A stretch of DNA of 64,000 nucleotides from the NCBI GenBank assembly GCA_026014665.1, contig JAOZHX010000028.1:55840-119839 (forward strand), in the 5' to 3' direction. Origin of the DNA: Candidatus Bathyarchaeota archaeon (lineage in GTDB: Archaea > Thermoproteota > Bathyarchaeia > Bathyarchaeales > Bathycorpusculaceae). The position numbers and the translations under genes are program-made. The notes below the pieces were generated by a model. It was not told the origin of the DNA, ran no database searches, and worked only from the letters and a program-made list of their open reading frames with translations. This document shows positions 1-8,130 of this stretch, piece by piece; within the stretch, counting starts at the first letter, position 1, and every line of letters starts with the position of its first letter.

Positions 1-634
1 TTTTCTTGTTTTCTCGTTTGCGTTCACATTCGTCGCAGACTGCTTTGAGCGGTGCAAGAACTGAGCCTTTGGGTGGCAGTTTGTTGCTTGCGATGGCGTC
101 AACTGCGGCGGCGATTAGTTTTACTGGTGGTGGGCAGCCTGGCAGGTAATAGTCTACGTCAACGGTTTGGTCTAGGGTTTTGACGGTGTCGTAGAATTCT
201 GGGATTTTGAGGGTGCCCTCAGGAACTTGAGTTTGGGTTTGAGGAGTAGTCGAAGCTGGGTTAACGTTCGACTTATCCTTTACGTAGACTTGCTCGAAAA
301 TTTCGTTCTTATTATGCAGGTTAGCTAAGCCTGGGATGCAGCCTTCATGTGCACATGAACCGAAAGCGACAAGAGTCTTAGATTTTTGTCTAAGTAGCTT
401 TGCCATGTGTTCCTGTTCGCTGTTGCGGATGGAGCCGTTGAAGAAGGTTATGTCGATGTGTTTGTCTGGGAGCGCTTCAACATCTTTGTATTTGATGTCT
501 ATGGCGACTGGCCAGAAAACTATATCAGCGATTTTGACGACGTCGAGGATTTTTTCGTTTATGTCTAATACGGCTATTTCGCAGCCGCCGCAACTTGCAG
601 CCCAGTAAAAGGCTATTTTTAGTTTTTCACTCAT
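1..634 (-). CDS. Hydrogenase small subunit-like protein (NADH:ubiquinone 20 kDa family), 3'-truncated by window edge
   Basis: The open frame starts at ATG 634 and runs leftward off the window without a stop, so only about 211 N-terminal residues are visible. Seen in the translation: SCGGCE (C15, C18), GSCAHEGC (C94, C99) and YLPGCPPP (C167). These are the spaced cysteines that bind the proximal [4Fe-4S] cluster in the 20 kDa oxidoreductase/hydrogenase small-subunit family, as in MvhG or FrhG. It follows hdrB by 3 nt, so it is very likely the third gene of an hdrC-hdrB operon. By inference it carries electrons between an HdrABC-like complex and a hydrogenase or another donor. A Pro/Thr/Gln-rich insert at about residues 125-140 is unusual. 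No NiFe large subunit is visible in the window, so the electron donor is unknown. Confidence 0.85.
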   Translation of the reverse strand, partial: MSEKLKIAFYWAASCGGCEIAVLDINEKILDVVKIADIVFWPVAIDIKYKDVEALPDKHIDITFFNGSIRNSEQEHMAKLLRQKSKTLVAFGSCAHEGCIPGLANLHNKNEIFEQVYVKDKSNVNPASTTPQTQTQVPEGTLKIPEFYDTVKTLDQTVDVDYYLPGCPPPVKLIAAAVDAIASNKLPPKGSVLAPLKAVCDECERKRENKK

Positions 635-637
635 GGA

Positions 638-1537
638 TTATTTTGCTCCTTGGGTTACTTGGTTGATTATTTTTGATGGGTTTACTCGGAGTTCGTTGAA
701 GGCTAGTTCTTCTGGTTTTATGCCCATGGCTAATCCGAGTAGTTGTGGGTAATGTAGGATTGGAATGCCATAGGTTTCATTAAACATTTTCTCTATGCGT
801 AATTCGTTTGTATCATACATTATGTGGCAGAATGGACAAATCGTGATGAGTGCTTGGGCGTCAACTTGTTTTATGTGGTTGAGTTTGTCTTTGGCGAGTT
901 GCAGAGCCACTTTGTCGCTTACGCCAACGCTGGGTGCGCCGCAGCATTCGGTTTCGTCGATGTAGTCGAGGCATGTGGCGCCTGTGGCTTCGATTAGGGC
1001 TTTTAGGGTTTGGGGGTCTTCTGGGTCGTCAAAGCCGATGTATTCTTTGGGTCTTAGGATGTGGCAGCCGTTGTGTTCGGCGACTTTAAGGTTGGTGAGT
1101 GGGTTTGTGACTGAGGCTTTGATTTTGTCGTAGCCAACATCTTCCTTGAGTAGTTGCAGAAGGTGCTTGGTTTCGATGGTGCCCTTGAATTCCATTCCTG
1201 CTTCTTTTAGGTGTGTGTTAATTTTTTCTTTGAGAGCCTTATCTTCTTTGAGGATTTTGTTAACTTTCTTCAGGGTGCCAGCGCAGCCTGGACAGAGCGT
1301 AAGAATGTTTAAGCCTTGCTGTTCAGCGAGTGCGAGGTTTCGGGCTGCCAAAATCAGCATGGTTTCATGGCTGACTGGGTCAAGCGGTAAACCGCAGCAG
1401 TTGAATTCTGGCATTTCTACCAGTTCAACGCCAAGTTTTGCCAAGATTTTTCTTGAGGAAATTTCGTAGGAGGAAACTCGATAAGGAATTGCGCATCCTA
1501 GGAAAATGAGGTATTTATTGCTGCTGGGGTTGGACAT
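638..1537 (-). CDS. hdrB: Heterodisulfide reductase subunit B-like (two CCG domains)
   Basis: This 299-residue protein has two cysteine-rich CCG domains. The first has C15, C47-C48 and C82/C85; the second has C158, C198-C199 and C234/C237. In HdrB these bind the noncubane [4Fe-4S] clusters that reduce the CoM-CoB disulfide or a related disulfide. The ATG at 1537 is preceded by AGGAGAAAC at 7-nt spacing, so this start is good. The start overlaps the 3' end of hdrC by 23 nt, and the hydrogenase-like gene follows 3 nt after the stop. No HdrA is visible; it may lie left of the window. Family assignment is secure. The physiological disulfide is not known, because comparable archaea include non-methanogens. 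Confidence 0.93.
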   Translation of the reverse strand: MSNPSSNKYLIFLGCAIPYRVSSYEISSRKILAKLGVELVEMPEFNCCGLPLDPVSHETMLILAARNLALAEQQGLNILTLCPGCAGTLKKVNKILKEDKALKEKINTHLKEAGMEFKGTIETKHLLQLLKEDVGYDKIKASVTNPLTNLKVAEHNGCHILRPKEYIGFDDPEDPQTLKALIEATGATCLDYIDETECCGAPSVGVSDKVALQLAKDKLNHIKQVDAQALITICPFCHIMYDTNELRIEKMFNETYGIPILHYPQLLGLAMGIKPEELAFNELRVNPSKIINQVTQGAK

Positions 1538-2090
1538 TTAGTGTTTCTCCTGCAGGTTTTTGGACGTTGTCGATTAGTTTTACGCCTTTTAGGGTTTTTT
1601 TGACGCTTTCAGGGTTGCCTTTAGGCAGGGGAGGAAGCCCTTGGGATTCACGTTTTTTGATTCGCAAGTCAGGGATTTTGTAGGCGTAACCTGAATCAAG
1701 AACAGCTGCGATTTGGTCCTTGAAAACTTGAGGCATGCAGCCGTTTTCCACTGCCAAGTTGCGGAAAACACGTATGACGCTTGCGACTTCTACGTCCTGT
1801 GGGCAACGGTCTGTGCATGTGAAGCATGCAGCGCAAAGCCAGAGTGTGTCGCTTTTGAGGACACGATCTTTTAAGCCGAGTTGCGCCATGTGGATTAGTG
1901 TGCGTGGGCGGTAGCTGTCGCTGTAGCGTGCGATTGGGCAGTCTGAGGTGCAGGTTCCGCATTGGAAGCATTTGAGGATTTTTTCGCTTCCGTGTATCTT
2001 TTGGAGTTCGTACTTGAATTTTGGGTCAAGTTCGGAAGCTTTGATGGGTTCTTGCCCTTTTGTGGTTGGGGTTGGTGCTGCCTCAGTCAT
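1515..2090 (-). CDS. hdrC: Heterodisulfide reductase subunit C-like ferredoxin protein
   Basis: This is a 191-residue protein with two classic [4Fe-4S] motifs: C41-x2-C44-x2-C47-x3-C51-P and C86-x2-C89-x2-C92-x3-C96-P. This is the HdrC pattern, which passes electrons from HdrA to HdrB. It is the first gene of the leftward operon hdrC-hdrB-hydrogenase small subunit, and its 3' end overlaps the hdrB start. The last 40 residues are basic and then Gln/Pro-rich and match no domain I recognise. The ATG at 2090 follows a GGTGAAA-like site (2098-2104, reverse strand), which supports the start. The protein should be cytoplasmic. Confidence 0.92.
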   Translation of the reverse strand: MTEAAPTPTTKGQEPIKASELDPKFKYELQKIHGSEKILKCFQCGTCTSDCPIARYSDSYRPRTLIHMAQLGLKDRVLKSDTLWLCAACFTCTDRCPQDVEVASVIRVFRNLAVENGCMPQVFKDQIAAVLDSGYAYKIPDLRIKKRESQGLPPLPKGNPESVKKTLKGVKLIDNVQKPAGETLNVQPQQQ

Positions 2091-2292
2091 AAGGTTTCAC
2101 CTTGGAAGGATTAATTTGGATGGCACGATACGTGCTTATTTACTCTCAATTCCCATATCAACTACATAAAGATTGAGCCAAACCTCGGTTGATTCTTCCA
2201 TGATTTTAACGTTGTTGAAATCTCAAAAAAAGGGTTATATGATAGGCTTTCAAGAGAAAGAAGCTGAAGTTTGCGTACTGTTGCTCGCCAGG

Positions 2293-2339
2293 TTCTATAG
2301 CCCCTTTTATAAAGGCGTATATGGAAGCGTATGCGCAAA
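2293..2339 (+). repeat. Promoter-like repeat, copy 1
   Basis: This copy matches 54250-54297 at 41 of 48 aligned positions. It begins TTCTATAGCCCC, contains the TATA-like TTTTATAAAG at 2305-2314, and ends CGTATGCG plus A-rich bases. The conserved block spans from upstream of the TATA-like box to about 25 bp downstream, which is the extent of an archaeal core promoter. The sequence on either side differs between the copies. Whether it drives transcription is inference. Confidence 0.6.
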
Positions 2340-2360
2340 CTGTTGCTCTGCCATGAGACC

Positions 2361-2383
2361 CCTTCCCCCTATATTGGGGGAGG
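2361..2383 (+). terminator. GC-rich hairpin followed by T-rich tract
   Basis: An 8-bp stem (one G-T pair) of CCTTCCCC against GGGGGAGG surrounds a 7-nt loop and is followed by TTGTTTT. It would end a short transcript starting from the promoter-like repeat at 2293. It could equally be a structural part of a small RNA. Confidence 0.35.
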
Positions 2384-2533
2384 TTGTTTTAAACAGCTAA
2401 AAATTTATCGTTGGTGCAGGATAACCTACTACTGGGGAACGGCATGTTAGCCCCGCTATGGATTTTCTCACCCGCAATTCGCTGAAAAGCTTGACCGAAA
2501 ACACAAAATACTTTCAAGGTCTAACTATGGCTT

Positions 2534-3694
2534 ATGCCTGAAGATACGACAATTTTCATCCTATTTCAAATAGGCTTGTTAATCGTAGCTTCCTCTCTTG
2601 GTTCAGAGCTATTTAAAAAGTTAAGGTTACCTGGAGTAATCGGTGCAATCTTAGTTGGACTTTTTATAGGTGGTCCAGGCGGCCTTGGACTCGTTACTGA
2701 CCTTACGGTTATCAACTTGTTAGCGGTTTTGGGTTCAGTTTTGATTTTATTTATGACAGGATTAGAGTTTGATGCTTCATCTTTCTGGAAAGTTGGCAAA
2801 AAAGCCTTCTTACTGACAACGGTTGGTGTAATTCTGTCTGTATTATTTGGTTATGGGCTTGGATTAGCGTTAGGTTGGTCGTGGCAAACTGCAATTCTTT
2901 TAGGTGCGGTTTTAGCGCCCAGTGGAACAAGCGTAATAGCAGCTGTTCTTAGCTCTGAAGGCGTTGTAGATACAAAAACTGGTTCTACGCTTCTAACAGC
3001 TGTCATAGTTGATGACATTGAAGGAATCCTGATTCTCACGATAACATTAGGCATAATTACGGCGGGAACCTTTTCAGTGACAAATCTGCTTAGCATCGGA
3101 GCTATTGCAACTTTATTTATTTTGGCATCAATTTATATCGGAAGTAAAGTTCTTCCAATTTTACTAAAAAGGTTTGAACGATTTTTATCTGACGAAGTCT
3201 TTTTTGCTCTTCTTCTTGGTTTTGGTTTAATACTGGCTTTTGTTTCAACGCAGGTAGGGTTAGCTGCTGTAACTGGTGCATTCATCATGGGTGCTATTAT
3301 CCCTTATAAGAAAATAGGCGAAAAGCTTTCTAGCAGACTTCTTATGATGAAGGAAATCTTTGCTGCTGTTTTCTTTACAAGCATCGGTTTAGTTATAAGT
3401 CCTTACGGAATATTCGTTGCTTTACCCATTGGTTTGATAATTCTTGCTGTTGCTATCGCCGCGAGATTTTTAGGCGGTCTTGCTGGTGGACGCTTGGCTG
3501 GCTTTCGAGGCAAAACGCTTTGGACGCTAACAATTGGGCTTGCGGTTAGGGCTGAAATGTCTTTCATTATTGCTTTTGAGGGAGTTTCTTTGGGGATAGT
3601 GGGTAATGACTTCTTAGCATTAACTGCTATTTCGGTTATAGGGTCAATGATTGTTGTTCTTCCAATATTTCAAAGATTAATCAAGATTACATGA
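2534..3694 (+). CDS. Monovalent cation:proton antiporter (CPA2 family)
   Basis: This 386-residue, strongly hydrophobic protein has about 11-12 predicted membrane helices. It shows the antiporter pattern of the Na_H_Exchanger family, including VDDIEG at about residues 157-162, whose paired aspartates are the ion-binding site in NapA/KefB-type proteins. It ends soon after the last helix, so it lacks the TrkA-type regulatory domains of full KefB proteins. An upstream ATG at 2527 runs into a stop after four codons, which supports the start at 2534. It sits alone between two intergenic regions. Which ion it moves (Na+ or K+) cannot be read from the sequence. Confidence 0.9.
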   Translation: MPEDTTIFILFQIGLLIVASSLGSELFKKLRLPGVIGAILVGLFIGGPGGLGLVTDLTVINLLAVLGSVLILFMTGLEFDASSFWKVGKKAFLLTTVGVILSVLFGYGLGLALGWSWQTAILLGAVLAPSGTSVIAAVLSSEGVVDTKTGSTLLTAVIVDDIEGILILTITLGIITAGTFSVTNLLSIGAIATLFILASIYIGSKVLPILLKRFERFLSDEVFFALLLGFGLILAFVSTQVGLAAVTGAFIMGAIIPYKKIGEKLSSRLLMMKEIFAAVFFTSIGLVISPYGIFVALPIGLIILAVAIAARFLGGLAGGRLAGFRGKTLWTLTIGLAVRAEMSFIIAFEGVSLGIVGNDFLALTAISVIGSMIVVLPIFQRLIKIT

Positions 3695-3749
3695 GCTTGA
3701 ATCTACATTCTTTCAATACAGACCTCCCCTCTTATGGGCAGAATGGTTT

Positions 3750-3798
3750 GTCAAGAAACCTTGACTAAAAAACCAGCGTTTAGTCCAGAAACCTTGAC
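3750..3798. promoter_or_regulatory. Two operator-like palindromes 33 bp apart
   Basis: GTCAAG-AAAC-CTTGAC (3750-3765) is a perfect 6-bp inverted repeat. GTCCAG-AAAC-CTTGAC (3783-3798) is the same sequence with one change. The centres are 33 bp apart, close to three helical turns, which suits a regulator binding one face. The pair ends 47 bp before the ATG of the beta-helix protein gene, just upstream of a TATA-like CTTTTAA (3805-3811). The identical 16-mer recurs upstream of the gene at 56011 with the same 33-bp spacing. Confidence 0.65.
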
Positions 3799-3845
3799 AA
3801 GAACGCTTTTAACGACCAAACCAGCCCCTTTAAAATTGTGAAATC

Positions 3846-5426
3846 ATGAAGAAAGCATTCGCCCTACTGTTCACATTTGCCTTGGCGATAGCATCTTACT
3901 TTACACTGGCTACGCCTGTTAATGCAGGTTCCCGAACCCTCATCGTCCCAGACCATTATCCCACCATCGCCGCAGCCGTTGGAAACGCCACCGACGGCGA
4001 CACAGTATTCGTTAGGAAGGGCAATTACGATGGACCCTTCAACGACACTTTGAGAATCGCAAAGTCTATTTCGCTCATCGGGGAAGACGCCGCCACAACC
4101 AAATTAACGTTGCATCCAGCATGGTTTTCAAGGTGGATATTTGCATCTGAGATTTCAGGATACGAAATGTCAATAGAGGTAAATGCGCCTGATGTGACAA
4201 TCCAAGGGTTCACTCTTTTAACTGAGGGTTGGGGAATGGCAGTAAACGGCGATGGCGCCAGAATACAAGGAAACATAATAACCCTTGATGTAAGTATGAA
4301 CGGTTGCCATCAAACTTGCGCATACAACCTTATAACCTACTGCAGCTACCCCAACGGCACCATCAAAGCCTATGGCCGCGTAAACCTCAACGGCAACTTC
4401 TCCCAAGCCGCCGCAAATGTGCTAAATCAAGGAAGCATAACAACAGGCGGTCAAAACAACACCCTGTTTGCCAACACAGGCGTCGGAACAATAGGCGTAG
4501 GGGGCATTAGTGGACCAGTTCTCGTCTACGGCAACACCTTGATGGGCGAAGTAAATCAAGATTTAAACACTTGGTATGGTGGAGGCATACATATAGCTGG
4601 CTGCCAAATTATCGTAGCCAACAACACTGTCATTGGCGCCAAAGGAGGAGGAATCGGGGTTGCTTGGGGATTTGACAACATAATCTGTGGCAACACCGTT
4701 AAAGATTGCCCTTCAGAAGGTCTATACGAAATAGACAATGCTGGACATAATCTATTCTACAACAACAATATCGAAAACTGCCTGTGGGGCGCCAAAATTG
4801 TTGGTTGGCATGCAACCGACCAAAAAACAACACTCTACCATAACAACTTTGTAAACAACAAAAAGCAAGTTAACACTGAACCCAATGAGTTGGTAAGTTC
4901 CTATTCTGGGCCTAACTTCACCAGAACCCTAAACCACGGCGGCTTCTTTGACAACGGCGCAGAAGGAAACTACTGGAGCGACTACACGGGCAATGACCAA
5001 GATGGCGACGGCAAAGGTGACACGCCATACATCATAGACGGTAGCCGCCAAGACCATTACCCACTTATGAAGCCCTTGGATATCAACAGCCAAGCCTTCC
5101 AACCGCCCATCTGGGCAAACCTCACGCTGCCTACAGAAGCCCAAACGCCAAAAATCAACTCATACACCCCCATATTACTAGTAAACGCAAACCCGACTGC
5201 CACACCAGCAGACACCTCACCAAACCAAACACATAACCCAACACAAACTCAACAACCTGACACACAGAAAAACCAAGACCCAACCCAACCGCAGTTCACC
5301 CGCAACCTGCAATTTTCCCCCTCACCGTTCCTCATAGCCACTACAATAGTGGCCTTAGTTGCATTATGCGGAACCATCCTATCGCTACATCTTCAAAAAA
5401 CAAGAAAGAACGAAGCGAAGAAATAA
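3846..5426 (+). CDS. Secreted, membrane-anchored parallel beta-helix (NosD-like) protein
   Basis: This 526-residue protein has an N-terminal signal peptide ending near VNA (about residue 27). A right-handed beta-helix region of NosD/PbH1 type occupies roughly residues 35-380, with repeated G-N-T turns. The conserved NYWSDY...[12 protein letters not shown] segment follows. Then come a Pro/Thr/Gln-rich stalk (about 430-490), one membrane helix and a basic tail. It should be displayed on the outer face of the cell membrane. Proteins of this type often bind or process polysaccharide, but no catalytic motif is recognised. Two palindromes sit upstream (3750-3798). A second, larger beta-helix protein lies at 40090-42495. 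Confidence 0.85.
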   Translation: MKKAFALLFTFALAIASYFTLATPVNAGSRTLIVPDHYPTIAAAVGNATDGDTVFVRKGNYDGPFNDTLRIAKSISLIGEDAATTKLTLHPAWFSRWIFASEISGYEMSIEVNAPDVTIQGFTLLTEGWGMAVNGDGARIQGNIITLDVSMNGCHQTCAYNLITYCSYPNGTIKAYGRVNLNGNFSQAAANVLNQGSITTGGQNNTLFANTGVGTIGVGGISGPVLVYGNTLMGEVNQDLNTWYGGGIHIAGCQIIVANNTVIGAKGGGIGVAWGFDNIICGNTVKDCPSEGLYEIDNAGHNLFYNNNIENCLWGAKIVGWHATDQKTTLYHNNFVNNKKQVNTEPNELVSSYSGPNFTRTLNHGGFFDNGAEGNYWSDYTGNDQDGDGKGDTPYIIDGSRQDHYPLMKPLDINSQAFQPPIWANLTLPTEAQTPKINSYTPILLVNANPTATPADTSPNQTHNPTQTQQPDTQKNQDPTQPQFTRNLQFSPSPFLIATTIVALVALCGTILSLHLQKTRKNEAKK

Positions 5427-5436
5427 TCCCTTTGAG

Positions 5437-5721
5437 CTATTCTTTGCATTGTTTTAGGTTGCGAAGCTCATCCATAGTTTTGTTTAGCACTGCCCTGTCG
5501 GCGCTGATGGATTTAACGGTGGAAACAGGCAAACACACAACGATTTTGCCGAGATAAGGATGCTTAAAACCCATCAGTTTGCTAGCTTCATCCGTTAATC
5601 CAACAAAAAAGTTTGTTACTTGCCACGTGTTCACGTCGACATCTGCGCTTTCCACTTCACCTAACAAAACATCGTCAGAAGTGAAAGCCCTCTTCCAGAA
5701 TAACCGTGTTATTTCAACCAT
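5437..5721 (-). CDS. PRC-barrel domain protein
   Basis: This small 94-residue protein starts MVEITRLFWKRAFTSDDVLLG. Its beta-rich pattern with a V-x-V-N-T-W-Q-V-T segment and a conserved GKIVVCLPV strand fits the PRC-barrel fold seen in photosynthetic reaction-centre H subunits, RimM and archaeal stand-alone proteins. It is transcribed leftward and diverges from msrB. The overlapping rightward frame here is an N-terminal run-in to msrB and is not considered coding. The cellular role is unknown. Confidence 0.75.
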   Translation of the reverse strand: MVEITRLFWKRAFTSDDVLLGEVESADVDVNTWQVTNFFVGLTDEASKLMGFKHPYLGKIVVCLPVSTVKSISADRAVLNKTMDELRNLKQCKE

Positions 5722-5836
5722 ACAAAAACCTTCAAGAAATAACAGTTATTCAAGCGCCTCTTATAACCCTTTTTTGATACCTCTCAAAGAGAAGTCTTTT
5801 TTACAACCCGAAGCTCTAGTTTTAGAAGGTTATTCT

Positions 5837-6223
5837 ATGTCTGCTTCTCAGAACTCGACTAAACTCAAAAAACTCACCCCGCAAGAAGAACAAATAATAG
5901 TTCACAAAGGCACAGAGATGCCCTTCACGGGAAAGTTCTACGCTTTCTGGGAAAAAGGCACCTACGTCTGCAAAAGATGCGGCACCAAACTCTACCGATC
6001 CGAGAGCAAGTTTGAAGCCGACTGCGGCTGGCCAAGCTTTGACGAAGAAATCCCCGGCGCGGTTCGACGGCTTCCTGACCCTGATGGAGTGCGAACAGAA
6101 ATTCAATGCGCTAATTGCGGCGCCCACTTAGGACACGTATTCACGGGCGAAGGGTTTACGCCCAAGAACACGCGGCACTGCGTTAACTCCATATCGATGG
6201 ACTTCATTCCAGACAAACAGTAG
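5837..6223 (+). CDS. msrB: Peptide-methionine (R)-S-oxide reductase
   Basis: This 128-residue MsrB repairs oxidised methionine. Seen: two zinc-binding CxxC pairs (CKRC and CANC), the GWPSF signature, and RHCVNS containing the catalytic cysteine near the C-terminus. The frame is open upstream to 5579, but the ATG at 5837 has an AGAAGG site at good spacing and gives the usual family length, so I chose it. A TATA-like CTTATAAC lies at about 5760. It fits with the other small redox and stress proteins spread over this window. Confidence 0.95.
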   Translation: MSASQNSTKLKKLTPQEEQIIVHKGTEMPFTGKFYAFWEKGTYVCKRCGTKLYRSESKFEADCGWPSFDEEIPGAVRRLPDPDGVRTEIQCANCGAHLGHVFTGEGFTPKNTRHCVNSISMDFIPDKQ

Positions 6224-6300
6224 ATAGTCAGCTTCGCTACTCGAAAGAGTTATAGAATACTTAGCGTAAAATTGGCACATAAAAAAGTGAAAAAACAGCC

Positions 6301-7107
6301 ATGTCCACACCCTCACCACAACCCACCGCAACATCCGGCCCAACTTTGCTGGGCATCCCACTCGGCGCGATTTTTGAAATAGCATTAATCGCAATAGTTG
6401 CCATCAGCCTTGAAAGAATCGTTACTCGATACTTGACGCATTTTGCAAAACGCACCAAACTGGAAGCCAACGTAGCAAACAACCTAGCCTTAACCTTTAG
6501 AATTCTTGTCTTGATCGGAGCAATAGCCGCTATTAGCCGAGTAGGCGGCTTTGATACCAACTTGATTTTATCCATCTCCGCCATTGGTGCTGCAGCCGTG
6601 GGTTTTGCATCCCAAAAAACCATCGGTAATTTCGTAGCAGGTATTTTTCTAATTTCAGCCAGACCGTTTAGGGTTGGGAACTACGTGCGAATAGGAACTG
6701 TGGAAGGCATCGTAAGCGAAATCACCATAAACTACACAAAGATCTTGACCTCAGCAAACAACACCGTTTCCATTAGCAACCTGCAGATACTGGATCGAGA
6801 TATAACCAACTACTTCTATGAAAGCGTAAACCACACTGACATATATTGCTACACCTTTGAAATCGGGTTCGACCACCTAGTGCCAACCGACAAAATCATC
6901 GAAATATTCAACGAAGTATTCAAGAAAATTGAAAGAAATCTTCCAAGAACCCCCGATTACATACTCACACGCTCCGCCGCCTTTGAACGAGTCTACACCA
7001 TTTACCTCTATGTCGAAAACCCGACCGATATCTTCACGCTTAGACCAAAAATTGCCCAAGAAGTGTTCCAACGCTGGGATGAAGAGCGAGCGAAACTAAA
7101 AAAATAA
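6301..7107 (+). CDS. mscS: Small mechanosensitive ion channel (MscS family)
   Basis: This 268-residue protein has three predicted membrane helices (about residues 20-40, 62-80 and 90-115). The third carries the Gly/Ala-rich pore-lining pattern IGAAAVGFASQKTIGN. The soluble beta domain follows: RPFRVGNYVRIG...G.V..I and a TKILTSANN..SISN segment. It should relieve osmotic pressure by opening under membrane tension. The family is certain, and a second longer member occurs at 30832-31896. The ATG at 6301 follows AAAAAACAGCC with no clear ribosome-binding site, so transcription may be nearly leaderless. Confidence 0.93.
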   Translation: MSTPSPQPTATSGPTLLGIPLGAIFEIALIAIVAISLERIVTRYLTHFAKRTKLEANVANNLALTFRILVLIGAIAAISRVGGFDTNLILSISAIGAAAVGFASQKTIGNFVAGIFLISARPFRVGNYVRIGTVEGIVSEITINYTKILTSANNTVSISNLQILDRDITNYFYESVNHTDIYCYTFEIGFDHLVPTDKIIEIFNEVFKKIERNLPRTPDYILTRSAAFERVYTIYLYVENPTDIFTLRPKIAQEVFQRWDEERAKLKK

Positions 7108-7143
7108 CAATCACATAAAGCATACTTAACGGTGACTCCACCC

Positions 7144-7488
7144 ATGGAAAACAAAAATGAAGCAAAACCCAAACAACTAAAAGCCCAAGCCGCAAACCTA
7201 AAAGGCTTAATCGATTACCAAGAAGGTTCAGTGGTTAGCCGAACAATAATCGACAAGGAATCCGGAACGGTGACTCTTTTCGCCTTTGATGCAGGACAGG
7301 GCTTAAGCGAACATACCGCACCCTTTGACGCCATGGTCTTAGTGCTAGACGGCAAGGTTGAAGTGAAAATCTCAGGCAAACCCCTCATGCTCGAGCAAGG
7401 CGAAATGACTATCATGCCAGCAAACGAACCCCATGCACTCACAGCGAAGACAAGGTTCAAAATGTTACTTGTTATGATTAAATCCTAA
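7144..7488 (+). CDS. Cupin-domain protein
   Basis: This 114-residue single-domain cupin has motif 1 around GLSEHTAPFDAMVLVLDG and motif 2 around GEMTIMPANEPHAL, with histidines placed for metal binding. An in-frame GTG lies at 7132. However, GGTGA at 7131-7135 is better read as the ribosome-binding site for the ATG at 7144, so I used that start. The 3' end overlaps that of the converging nitroreductase gene by 11 bp. Small cupins like this are common in archaea and usually have no assigned substrate. Confidence 0.85.
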   Translation: MENKNEAKPKQLKAQAANLKGLIDYQEGSVVSRTIIDKESGTVTLFAFDAGQGLSEHTAPFDAMVLVLDGKVEVKISGKPLMLEQGEMTIMPANEPHALTAKTRFKMLLVMIKS

Positions 7489-8098
7489 GCTTTGCACCCC
7501 AAACATCCACAAAGCAATATTCACTTAAACTCTTTTTTGCCGGGGCGGCAGGTTGCTCAGCTGAGTAACCCATCGTAATGAAAGCCATGGGCTCCACTGC
7601 ATCGGGAATTTTCAGTTCTGCTCGGACGGTTCCCTTGCAGAAAGCGGGCGCGCAGAACCAGCATGCGCCTAAGCCCTTTGCATGAGCCGCCAAAAGCAAG
7701 TTTTCAACGCTTGCGCCAAAGCTTTGCACTGCCAAATCCCTCTCGCACGATTGGCGTTTTGCGTCAGGGAACTCCATTAAACCATCCATCGTTAAGCAAG
7801 CAAGAATGAGGACCGGTGCGTTGATGAACTGTTCAACTCGTTCTTTGCGCTTATCAGCCTCAAGGGTTATGCCGTCCAGTTTTAAGTCTGCCACCCATGC
7901 TTGAGCCATTGCGGCAACTAACCGTCGCTTAATTGAAGCGTCCGACAGAATGACAAAGCGCCATGGTTGAGAGTTGTGAGCTGAAGGTGCCCAGCCTGCT
8001 GCCGCTAAAACTTCCAAAACCAGCTCTTTGGGAATTGTTTTAGGGCGGTATTTTCTGATGCTGCGTCGTTGTCTGATGGCTTCAAAGAGTTCTGACAT
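7478..8098 (-). CDS. Nitroreductase-family flavoprotein
   Basis: This 206-residue protein has the FMN-binding N-terminal signature RRSIRKYRPK and W-A-P-S-A-H-N-S-Q-P-W-R-F, plus the C-terminal GLGACWF..P segment of the family. It should bind FMN and use NAD(P)H or another reductant. The pattern resembles the F420-ligase-associated nitroreductase domain (FbiB C-terminal type), but without a search I cannot separate these subgroups. It converges on the cupin gene with an 11-bp overlap. Confidence 0.88.
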   Translation of the reverse strand: MSELFEAIRQRRSIRKYRPKTIPKELVLEVLAAAGWAPSAHNSQPWRFVILSDASIKRRLVAAMAQAWVADLKLDGITLEADKRKERVEQFINAPVLILACLTMDGLMEFPDAKRQSCERDLAVQSFGASVENLLLAAHAKGLGACWFCAPAFCKGTVRAELKIPDAVEPMAFITMGYSAEQPAAPAKKSLSEYCFVDVWGAKLRI

Positions 8099-8130
8099 AA
8101 CTATGGCTATGTTTGGGTTGCTTTTTATCT

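Larger units (their letters stand above)
2091..2533. other. 443-bp intergenic region with repeat, hairpins and possible small RNA
   Basis: This region separates hdrC (leftward) from the antiporter gene (rightward). It holds one copy of a 48-bp promoter-like repeat (2293-2339), a hairpin followed by T-rich sequence (2361-2383) and a second potential hairpin, GGGG 2434-2437 with CCCC 2451-2454. A 75-codon open frame at 2173-2400 crosses all of these and has no domain or composition that suggests a protein. A short RNA starting near 2335 is possible but unproven. Confidence 0.5.

Noticed and set aside
2173..2400. 75-codon open frame between hdrC and the antiporter
   Set aside because: It crosses the promoter-like repeat and the GC-rich hairpin, has no domain or ribosome-binding site, and its composition is not protein-like.
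5579..5836. N-terminal extension of msrB
   Set aside because: The extension is antisense to the PRC-barrel gene, and the ATG at 5837 has its own ribosome-binding site and gives the usual family length.
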